Assembly (NCBI GenBank): GCA_003453735.1
Contig: DMNE01000114.1
Span: 1-10,076, forward strand
Direction of reading: 5' to 3'
Source of the DNA: Nitrospiraceae bacterium
Lineage (GTDB): Bacteria; Nitrospirota; Thermodesulfovibrionia; Thermodesulfovibrionales; UBA9159
Length of the DNA: 10,076 bases
Shown here: in pieces, positions 1-5,182 of the stretch
Layout: the number at the start of each line of letters is the position of its first letter
How positions within the stretch are numbered: position 1 is the first letter of the stretch
Position numbers and translations under genes: made by a program
The notes under the pieces: model-generated
Told to the model about the DNA's origin: nothing
The model's input: only the letters and a program-made list of their open reading frames with translations
Databases searched by the model: none

Positions 1-1
1 G

Positions 2-1153
2 ACGGCCATCGGAAGGTTCAATGGGTCCTTGGCAACTTTGGATGCTATCGAGATCGGATCGGTTGTAATCAATGAGGTTATTAAGAGATCTTCGGTTAAG
101 AAAGAAGAAATTGATGAAGTAATCATGGGCAATGTGCTCCAGGCGGGATTGGGGCAGAATCCGGCAAGGCAGGCAGCCATTCGAGAAAGCCTTCCGGAGC
201 ATATTCCTTCCTTCACCTTAAACAAGGTATGCGGTTCAGGCTTGAAATCGGTTGCCCTCGCAGGGCAGGCCATCGCATCAGGGGAAGCCCATACCATTTT
301 TGCCGGAGGAATGGAGCACATGACCGGTGCTCCTTATGTGGTCAAGTCTGCACGGTGGGGACAGCGCTTAGGCAATGCTGAAATGATTGATACGCTTATC
401 AACGATGCACTGTGGGATATGTTCTATGACTGCCATATGGGAATTACTGCTGAAAACATAGCGGAGAAATTTCATATTACGAGAAAGGATCAGGATGAGT
501 TTGCTGCCCTCTCACAAAAGAAAACCGAACAGGCGATTAAGGAAGGCAAATTCAAAGATGAGATTGTTCCGATAAGGATTAAGCAGCAACGGGGTGAAGA
601 TAAGATATTCGATACCGACGAGCATCCACGCTTCGGCACGACTGTGGAGAGCCTCGCAAAGTTACAGCCCGCATTCAAAAGGGAAGGGACGGTAACCGCG
701 GGGAATGCATCGGGAATTAATGATGGTGCGGGGGTGGTTCTTGTGGTGTCCCAAGAGAAGATGAAACAACTGGATCCCCCATGGGCTTTCAAGATTATGG
801 GATCAGCTTCTGCTGCTATAGACCCTGCTTATATGGGACTCGGGCCGATCAACGCATGTAGGAGGCTCATCGCAAAGGCTAACTGTACCATAGCGGACCT
901 TGACCTCATTGAGATAAACGAGGCATTTGCCTCACAATCGATTCAGGTCCATCGTGACATGGAATGGGATTTGGAGAAGGTGAATGTCCTCGGTGGGGCC
1001 ATTGCCCTTGGACATCCTGTCGGGGCAAGTGGCACACGGATCCTCGTGACGCTCATATATGAGATGGTGAGAAGGAATGTGGCCCTTGGCCTTGCATCCC
1101 TGTGTATAGGTGGAGGCCAAGGGATAGCAATGATCATAGAGAGGGTCAGGTAG
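2..1153 (+). CDS. Acetyl-CoA acetyltransferase (thiolase, PhaA/AtoB type), 5'-truncated
   Basis: This thiolase condenses two acetyl-CoA to acetoacetyl-CoA, or runs in reverse, in the cytoplasm. The reading frame is open to the left edge: codons from base 2 give TAIGRFNGS, the usual thiolase start region. About ten N-terminal residues are therefore missing, and the TTG at 29 is not the true start. Counting from that TTG, the acylated cysteine is C68 in NKVCGSGLK (codon 230-232). Also visible are NEAFASQ, the catalytic histidine H329 in GGAIALGHPVGASG, and the second catalytic cysteine C359 in CIGGGQGIA near the C-terminus. All three active-site residues are intact, and the length fits the roughly 390-aa family. 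It faces the PHA synthase genes, so a PHA precursor role (PhaA) is a reasonable inference, but a role in beta-oxidation or acetoacetate metabolism cannot be excluded. Confidence 0.93.
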   Translation, partial: TAIGRFNGSLATLDAIEIGSVVINEVIKRSSVKKEEIDEVIMGNVLQAGLGQNPARQAAIRESLPEHIPSFTLNKVCGSGLKSVALAGQAIASGEAHTIFAGGMEHMTGAPYVVKSARWGQRLGNAEMIDTLINDALWDMFYDCHMGITAENIAEKFHITRKDQDEFAALSQKKTEQAIKEGKFKDEIVPIRIKQQRGEDKIFDTDEHPRFGTTVESLAKLQPAFKREGTVTAGNASGINDGAGVVLVVSQEKMKQLDPPWAFKIMGSASAAIDPAYMGLGPINACRRLIAKANCTIADLDLIEINEAFASQSIQVHRDMEWDLEKVNVLGGAIALGHPVGASGTRILVTLIYEMVRRNVALGLASLCIGGGQGIAMIIERVR

Positions 1154-1268
1154 AGTCTCAGAGTTCTTCATAAGGCACAAGAGACAAATTCGTTTCACTA
1201 CCTCATAGAAGACAGCAGGCGATGCGATAAGGCCCTGACTTGAGTTCCTGATGACGGCAAAGAAATGG

Positions 1269-1289
1269 AAAGGGGGTTTCACCCCCTTT
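1269..1289. terminator. Bidirectional intrinsic terminator between thiolase and phaC
   Basis: An 8-bp perfect stem (AAAGGGGG at 1269-1276 with CCCCCTTT at 1282-1289) closes a 5-base loop. T-rich sequence follows in both directions: TATCTTTTCC to the right, and CCATTTCTTT on the minus strand to the left. It sits between the converging thiolase and phaC, so it can end both transcripts. The phaC stop codon (TGA, 1279-1281) lies in the loop, and the last phaC codons form one arm of the stem. Confidence 0.8.
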
Positions 1290-2505
1290 TATCTTTTCCT
1301 CCATTTGTCTTTTCTCTCTTGGCCCCGGATTGTTCGCGTGTTAATGATTTCTCTGACTGTTCCGGTTTTGCTGACTTGATAGCTTTCGCCTGTGGTTCTT
1401 CAGGTCTGGAGGGACTATCTTTCGCTTTTTCTCCATCTGCCCTTTCCTGAAGCCATTGCGCGATTGTTGGAGCAAGCTCCTTTTGTGATTTGGAGCCGAC
1501 GAAAACCCCGATATGGCCACCCTTAAATTCATAGAGTACTTTGTCGTTGGTGCCGACGAGGTCATTGAGCGGTTTGGTCGAACTCGGAGGCACAAGATGA
1601 TCTCCACTTGCATAGATATTGAGCAGAGGCATAGTTATGTTTTTGAGGTTCACGGTTTTGTCGCCGACCTTCAAGCCGCCCTTCACGAGTTTATTTTCTT
1701 GATAACAGTCTTTTATGAACTGTCTCAGACATTCTCCTGCCTGGCCGGGACTGTCAAATATCCACTTCTCCATTCTCAGGAAATTGAGAAGTTTTTCCTT
1801 ATCCTCTAACGTATCGAGCATGTCCAGGTATTTCCTGATATTGAGGGTAAAGGGCATCAACATTAAGAATCCGGCATTCAGGAAATCCCCTGGAATGATT
1901 CGATATGCATCAACGAGGGCGTCAGCGTTCATGTTTTTCGACCAGCTGAAGAGAAGCGCGTCATTTGTGGAGAAATCGATAGGTGTCACGAGGGTTACAA
2001 GATTCTTTATCTTCTCAGGATACAGGGAAGCGTATATCGCCGAGAATGTCCCGCCCTGACAGATGCCCATAAGGTTAATCTTACGGCTCTTTGTCGTTTC
2101 TTTGACAAAATCAACACAGCTATTCAGATATCCATTGATATAATCGTCAAGGGTCAGATACATATCCGCCTTCGTAGGATAACCCCAATCGACGATATAG
2201 AGGTCTATTCCGTGCTGTAGGAGGTTCCTCACGATACTTCGGTCGGGCTGGAGATCGAGCATATATTGCCTGTTCACAAGAGCGTATATGATGAGCACCG
2301 GCACCCTGCAGGTCACTTTGCCGTCTTGTTTGTAATGGTACAAGCGAAGTTTATCCTCCTCATAAACCAGTTCCTTCGGGGCGGTGCCAACATCAATTTC
2401 GTCTACCTCGGTTAGGGTTTCAGTGCCCCTTATCAGTTTTCTGTTCACTTCCCCGAATTCCCGTATAATGGCTCTTGTATCAAAGTTCATGAATGGCGTC
2501 TTCAT
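1279..2505 (-). CDS. phaC: Class III polyhydroxyalkanoate synthase subunit PhaC
   Basis: This is the catalytic subunit of the two-component PHA synthase. It polymerises (R)-3-hydroxyacyl-CoA into polyester at the granule surface. The 408-aa protein has an alpha/beta-hydrolase fold with the lipase-like box GICQG around the nucleophile C149. The other triad residues are D302 in ASGDHLVPP and H331 in KGGHIG. These positions are the same as I recall for the Allochromatium vinosum enzyme (C149, D302, H331). Further family signatures are YIVDWGYP (103-110) and LVTPIDF (172-178). The family is usually about 355 aa; this protein adds a charged, low-complexity tail of about 50 residues rich in K, E, S and P (356-408). 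The start ATG at 2505 overlaps the phaE stop as ATGA, and an AGGAGGTT site lies 5 bases upstream, so translation is probably coupled to phaE. Confidence 0.96.
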   Translation of the reverse strand: MKTPFMNFDTRAIIREFGEVNRKLIRGTETLTEVDEIDVGTAPKELVYEEDKLRLYHYKQDGKVTCRVPVLIIYALVNRQYMLDLQPDRSIVRNLLQHGIDLYIVDWGYPTKADMYLTLDDYINGYLNSCVDFVKETTKSRKINLMGICQGGTFSAIYASLYPEKIKNLVTLVTPIDFSTNDALLFSWSKNMNADALVDAYRIIPGDFLNAGFLMLMPFTLNIRKYLDMLDTLEDKEKLLNFLRMEKWIFDSPGQAGECLRQFIKDCYQENKLVKGGLKVGDKTVNLKNITMPLLNIYASGDHLVPPSSTKPLNDLVGTNDKVLYEFKGGHIGVFVGSKSQKELAPTIAQWLQERADGEKAKDSPSRPEEPQAKAIKSAKPEQSEKSLTREQSGAKREKTNGGKDKRG

Positions 2506-3590
2506 ACGGCAACCTCCTGCGCAACTGATAAGCTCTTTATCTGTTTTTCGAGGACTTTAACTTTTTTCTTCAAATCATAGATCGTTTTATAAAGATCATC
2601 CATCTCCGTACGGAGGGCTATCGGAAAATCATAGAGATACAGTTCCATCAACTTAAAGAAGTGCTTGCGGACGGACATGGAAGCGTCTGCCAATTGCCCC
2701 TGTATCTTCGAAAAGTCTTCTGTCTGAAACAGTGCATAGTATGCCTTTTCGTTGACTTCGAGCCATAGGTCGAAGAATTCATCGAAGCTCTTGATCTCTT
2801 CCTGAGCCTTGATCCTCCGGGCGACGGTTTCGATCACCTTCTCCATGGCGGTAAGGCCCGTTACATACATCATGTGCTGATATTCAGTGTTTTTAGCCAT
2901 ATAAATCGATATGTCGTCAAAGCTCCGCAGGAGTAACTCGATCTTCTCCCTGTCCTTGCCGACAGCCGGCACATGAAAAATCTTGCCAAATGTGTTGTCA
3001 AAGGCGGCAAAAACATTATGGAAGATGTTCATGAGGGATTCGGGACGTCCCTCGACAAATTGGGGCAGTGTTCCTATGCTACTCTGTATCGCATCTGTCC
3101 AGGGCTCCACAAACCCCCGTGCCGAGATACCGAATGTCTGTATGAGCTTTGTTATCTCGTCGTAGAGTTCTATGAGCGCCTCGGCGGAGCTAAGCCCGAA
3201 GATCTTGTCTATGACCTCCTTGTACTTAGCGGGGTCGATAAGATCTTTATAAGCATCTGCTGAAAAAGTCCTCTCCTGAATCGCCTTCAAAAGAGGCAGC
3301 CATACTTCATAGAGCTTTATATAAACATTTGAACTGCTGAATGTCTTTGATAAGGTTTCTTTGATCACATCGACATTTGAGTCTCCCGTCTCTTTCATGG
3401 CATCGACAACGGCTGTAATCCATGAATTGTAGATATTGAAGAACTCACCTGGGGCAGCCGACGAACCTTCAGTGCCTCCTTTTAGGCTGAATAAGGTCTG
3501 CTGCAATTTCTTTGCCTTCTCTATCCAGTCTTCTCTGAACTTCTCCTGTGATTTGACCCACCTATCAAAAAAATCTTGCGCTTTTTCCAT
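2502..3590 (-). CDS. phaE: Class III PHA synthase subunit PhaE
   Basis: PhaE is the non-catalytic partner that forms the active class III synthase complex with PhaC. The 362-aa length matches the family (about 360 aa). It is mostly predicted helix. The N-terminus (MEKAQDFFDRWVKSQEKF) carries two tandem 11-residue units beginning at W11 and W22, then the conserved YNSWIT at 54-59. The C-terminus (about 328-355) is a charged heptad helix (DDLYKTIYDLKKKVKVLEKQ), the part known in the family to contact PhaC. I chose the ATG at 3590, not the GTG at 3596: AGGAGG (3596-3601) lies 5 bases before the ATG but overlaps the GTG, which then cannot be the start. It lies directly upstream of phaC with a 4-base overlap. 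Its N-terminus is clearly paralogous to the small protein encoded at 3915-4271. Confidence 0.93.
   Translation of the reverse strand: MEKAQDFFDRWVKSQEKFREDWIEKAKKLQQTLFSLKGGTEGSSAAPGEFFNIYNSWITAVVDAMKETGDSNVDVIKETLSKTFSSSNVYIKLYEVWLPLLKAIQERTFSADAYKDLIDPAKYKEVIDKIFGLSSAEALIELYDEITKLIQTFGISARGFVEPWTDAIQSSIGTLPQFVEGRPESLMNIFHNVFAAFDNTFGKIFHVPAVGKDREKIELLLRSFDDISIYMAKNTEYQHMMYVTGLTAMEKVIETVARRIKAQEEIKSFDEFFDLWLEVNEKAYYALFQTEDFSKIQGQLADASMSVRKHFFKLMELYLYDFPIALRTEMDDLYKTIYDLKKKVKVLEKQIKSLSVAQEVAV
2511..2518 (-). promoter_or_regulatory. Ribosome binding site of phaC inside the phaE 3' end
   Basis: The minus strand reads AGGAGGTT, then five bases, then ATG. The site is near-perfect and is built into the phaE codons for Gln-Glu-Val just before its stop. 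Together with the ATGA overlap, this indicates coupled synthesis of the two synthase subunits. Confidence 0.85.
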
Positions 3591-3914
3591 GTGCACCTCC
3601 TCTGTGTATTTAGGCTTCAGGCAGTATATCCGCCCAGGATCAACAGGCCGTAGTCTGAAAAATTAAGCACCGCCTGTGCGGTGAGCAAAAGACTCGTAAT
3701 GTTATCAGCAACAAGCCCAATCAAATCAGCGAAATGTCAAAGCTCTAACATCACGCAACACGCGCCGGAGACATATTTATGACTCTTGAACTGCTTCTCG
3801 AAATGTGCTTTTCTCACCTACTCGTCGGCACGGGAAAGTCTTCCTCGATAGGCCACACCGAGATGGAAGTGCAGTCGTCTCTGTTCGAGAACTATAATAG
3901 ACGGGCTTGCACTA
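3591..3914. other. 324-bp non-coding spacer upstream of phaE
   Basis: No convincing gene lies here on either strand. It holds the phaE Shine-Dalgarno site at its left end and a terminator-like hairpin at 3668-3683. On the minus strand there are isolated promoter-like hexamers: TTGACA at 3735-3740 without a good -10 at proper spacing, and a TATACT near 3627-3632 without a good -35. Whether phaEC has its own promoter here or depends on readthrough from 4817-4844 cannot be settled by eye. Confidence 0.5.
3668..3683 (-). terminator. Probable intrinsic terminator or attenuator between small phasin-like gene and phaE
   Basis: A 6-bp GC-rich stem (CACCGC, loop, GCGGTG) is followed on the minus strand by CTTAATTTTTC, a T-rich run. 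Sequence to the right is not T-rich, so it fits leftward transcription. It would end or reduce transcripts from the two small genes before phaE. The stem is short and the T-run starts a few bases late, so partial termination is more likely than complete. Confidence 0.5.
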
Positions 3915-4271
3915 TTACTGCTGCTTCTGCGCCGTCTGTTTGAAAAGCACAGAGTAATTCCTAACCATCTCTTTGCTCATCTCCATCTGTTTCTCAACGG
4001 TATTCTTCCACGTCTCCTGTATCTTTGCCGCCTCGTCCGTGAAGACCTTCGAAGAATTGGCCATTGAGGTAATCCATGAATTATAAAGTTCGAACAGTTC
4101 CTTTCCCGCATGACCGTCTTGAGAGCCGACCTGGTTGAAAAAAGCCTCTTGTAATTTTTTTGTCGACTCTGTCCAGTTCTCCATAAATTCCTTTTGGGTT
4201 TTTACCCAGTTTTCGAGAAAATCCCTCTGCGATCTCAACCATCCATCAAAAAATTCGTATGCCTTTTCCAT
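3915..4271 (-). CDS. Small PhaE-like / phasin-like protein (118 aa)
   Basis: This is a 118-aa, Trp-, Lys- and Glu-rich, probably all-helical soluble protein with no signal peptide. Its N-terminus (MEKAYEFFDGWLRSQRDF) closely matches PhaE (MEKAQDFFDRWVKSQEKF). Three 11-residue units follow from W11, then ELYNSWIT at 61-68, which PhaE also has. The C-terminus (82-111) instead matches the end of the neighbouring 147-aa protein: QETW, EKQMEMSKE, and a final LFK. It lacks the remaining 250 residues of PhaE. I start it at ATG 4271 rather than the upstream ATG at 4328: AAGGGGGG lies 7 bases before ATG 4271, and the N-terminal match to PhaE begins exactly there. It is probably a granule-associated phasin or a synthase-interacting protein. 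That role is inferred from homology to PhaE and from position. Confidence 0.85.
   Translation of the reverse strand: MEKAYEFFDGWLRSQRDFLENWVKTQKEFMENWTESTKKLQEAFFNQVGSQDGHAGKELFELYNSWITSMANSSKVFTDEAAKIQETWKNTVEKQMEMSKEMVRNYSVLFKQTAQKQQ
4143..4241 (-). repeat. Three tandem 33-bp units encoding 11-residue helical repeats
   Basis: Residues 11-43 of the 118-aa protein read as three 11-residue units: WLRSQRDFLEN, WVKTQKEFMEN and WTESTKKLQEA. Each has Trp first and aromatic or Leu at position 8. The units are diverged at DNA level, so this is an old protein repeat rather than a recent DNA tandem. PhaE carries two such units (WVKSQEKFRED, WIEKAKKLQQT). An 11-residue period suits an amphipathic right-handed helix or coiled coil. 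Confidence 0.7.
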
Positions 4272-4303
4272 GGCTAGCCCCCCCTTATTTTGGATTAGCA
4301 AAG

Positions 4304-4318
4304 TCAGCAAAATGCTGA
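4304..4318 (-). other. Small hairpin between the two phasin-like genes
   Basis: TCAGCA (4304-4309) and TGCTGA (4313-4318) form a 6-bp stem with a 3-base loop in the 62-bp gap between the 147-aa and 118-aa genes. On the minus strand CTTTGCTAATCC follows, which has no real T-run. It is more likely an RNA stability or processing element than a terminator, and it could be chance. Confidence 0.3.
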
Positions 4319-4333
4319 TCAGTCTCAAGCAGA

Positions 4334-4777
4334 TTATTGACTGTTACTGCGTAACTCTTTGAAGAGTTCAAAAAAGTTCTTGGCGATCTCCTTATTCATC
4401 TCTAACTGTTTGTCGATGATCATCCCCCATGCCTCCTGTGCCTTTTCCCCACCTTCCTTAAAAATATTGACCTGAAGTTCCTTGATGGTATCTCTCAAAA
4501 ACCTGTTCTCCTCCTTCAACTGCTCATTTTCTTTGAGAACTTCGTCATATTTCGAGCGTGGGACAAAGCCGAGAACAATATAGAAATCGACCATCTTTTC
4601 GAATATGTCGGGAGCATTCGGAAATAAATTCTTATCATGGTTCATATTCCAGAATTTCTTTGCGGCTTCTATTCCTTCCTGCTGCATTCTCAGGAAAAAA
4701 TCATAGAAGTCCTTCTTAAAAAGAGGACTGGCAAAAAGGTTCATCATATTCTTGAACATATCTTCATTGGAATACAT
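4334..4777 (-). CDS. Coiled-coil phasin-like protein (147 aa), first gene of PHA operon
   Basis: This 147-aa protein has no signal peptide or membrane segment. Residues 1-45 are rich in F, M and K (NMMNLFASPLF, then FYDFFLRMQQEG). Residues 55-75 are hydrophobic (VDFYIVLGFVPRSKY). A strong coiled coil runs about 77-104 (DEVLKENEQLKEENRFLRD). The C-terminus (111-140) matches the 118-aa neighbour at 14 of 30 positions in an ungapped alignment by eye (QEAW, DKQLEMNKEI, LFK). I start it at ATG 4777: GGGGGG at 4782-4787 precedes it with 4 bases between, while the ATG at 4789 has no ribosome binding site and would overlap that G run. It is the first gene after the strong promoter. A granule-binding or PhaE-interacting role is inferred. 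I do not recognise an exact named family. Confidence 0.8.
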   Translation of the reverse strand: MYSNEDMFKNMMNLFASPLFKKDFYDFFLRMQQEGIEAAKKFWNMNHDKNLFPNAPDIFEKMVDFYIVLGFVPRSKYDEVLKENEQLKEENRFLRDTIKELQVNIFKEGGEKAQEAWGMIIDKQLEMNKEIAKNFFELFKELRSNSQ

Positions 4778-4816
4778 ATTGCCCCCCATAGTGGATCATT
4801 CGTAGGCTATAACCTT

Positions 4817-4844
4817 ATTATAGTACAGCCTGAAAGATTGTCAA
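4817..4844 (-). promoter_or_regulatory. Strong sigma-70 promoter for the PHA/phasin operon
   Basis: On the minus strand a perfect TTGACA (4839-4844) and a perfect TATAAT (4817-4822) are separated by 16 bases. Transcription would begin near 4810, giving a leader of about 33 bases before ATG 4777. A very A/T-rich stretch upstream (about 4850-4893) could act as an UP element. Two consensus hexamers suggest high basal expression, in keeping with an abundant phasin. Confidence 0.82.
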
Positions 4845-4864
4845 GGGCTAATTTGTCTAAAAAA

Positions 4865-4901
4865 ATCAGATAGTTTTGTTTTTAGAAAAAATGAATCTGA
4901 T
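4865..4901. promoter_or_regulatory. Inverted repeat upstream of the PHA promoter, possible operator
   Basis: ATCAGAT (4865-4871) and ATCTGAT (4895-4901) are perfect 7-bp inverted arms separated by 23 A/T-rich bases. The repeat starts about 20 bases upstream of the -35 box. Arm centres are 30 bp apart, close to three helical turns, which would suit a dimeric regulator bound to one face. The binding protein is unknown. Confidence 0.4.
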
Positions 4902-5182
4902 AGGGGGACTTCCGCTGTCCATCACGAGCTTTCTGCTGTTGTATCCTTACTGAAAGATAGTACGCTACTAGTTTGGCCAGACAATCGGGAAACGCAGGCA
5001 GTATTTATCTGCCGAAACTGCTGTTTCCGTGTCAATGCTGACCATCAGTGGTCTCCTGCCCGGGGTTCCCCAGACCGTCTAACGGGAAGGCAATACCCGC
5101 AATACGCCGATGTCTGAGAATCGCGGAGCTTCCACTTCAACCGCTTCCTGCGGTTAAGTGGTGAGTAGTTCACGGCAGGCTC
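4902..5182. other. Non-coding stretch rich in inverted repeats
   Basis: No gene, tRNA or recognised RNA family is visible here. It contains several inverted repeats. One is a small palindrome (TAGTA CGC TACTA, 4958-4970). Another is a nested fold at 4988-5028 (outer arms GGAAAC/GTTTCC, inner arms GGCAG/CTGCC). A third is GGTCT...AGACC around 5051-5077. The last is a long hairpin at 5132-5161. It lies between the stop of the metallo-hydrolase gene and the upstream control region of the PHA promoter, so it may hold a 3' end and control sites, or an unannotated small RNA. Confidence 0.4.
5132..5161 (-). terminator. Long hairpin just downstream of the metallo-hydrolase gene
   Basis: CCACTT plus AACCGC pairs with GCGGTT plus AAGTGG: twelve base pairs with a single bulged C (5138) and a TTCCT loop. 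It begins 21 bases past the stop of the gene at 5183-6052. No T-run follows on either strand (minus strand continues AAGCTCCGCG). It is therefore a candidate transcript 3'-end or stability hairpin rather than a textbook intrinsic terminator. Confidence 0.45.

Noticed and set aside
1513..2059. Two overlapping + strand frames (98 and 114 codons) opposite phaC
   Set aside because: Antisense to intact phaC codons that include the catalytic cysteine region. No start signals are seen.
3735..3740. Perfect TTGACA on the minus strand upstream of phaE
   Set aside because: No acceptable -10 at 16-18 bases, and the terminator-like hairpin at 3668-3683 lies just downstream. Mentioned only as part of the spacer.
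3893..3898. TATAAT on the + strand
   Set aside because: No -35-like hexamer at 16-18 bases upstream, and no rightward gene follows.
4272..4328. N-terminal extension of the 118-aa protein from the ATG at 4328
   Set aside because: The G-rich ribosome binding site and the PhaE-like MEKA start both point to ATG 4271. The extension would place the ribosome binding site inside the coding region.
5040..5100. Possible tRNA or other known RNA gene in the C/G-rich stretch
   Set aside because: GGTTCCCC resembles part of a T-arm, but no cloverleaf with acceptor, D and anticodon arms can be built around it.
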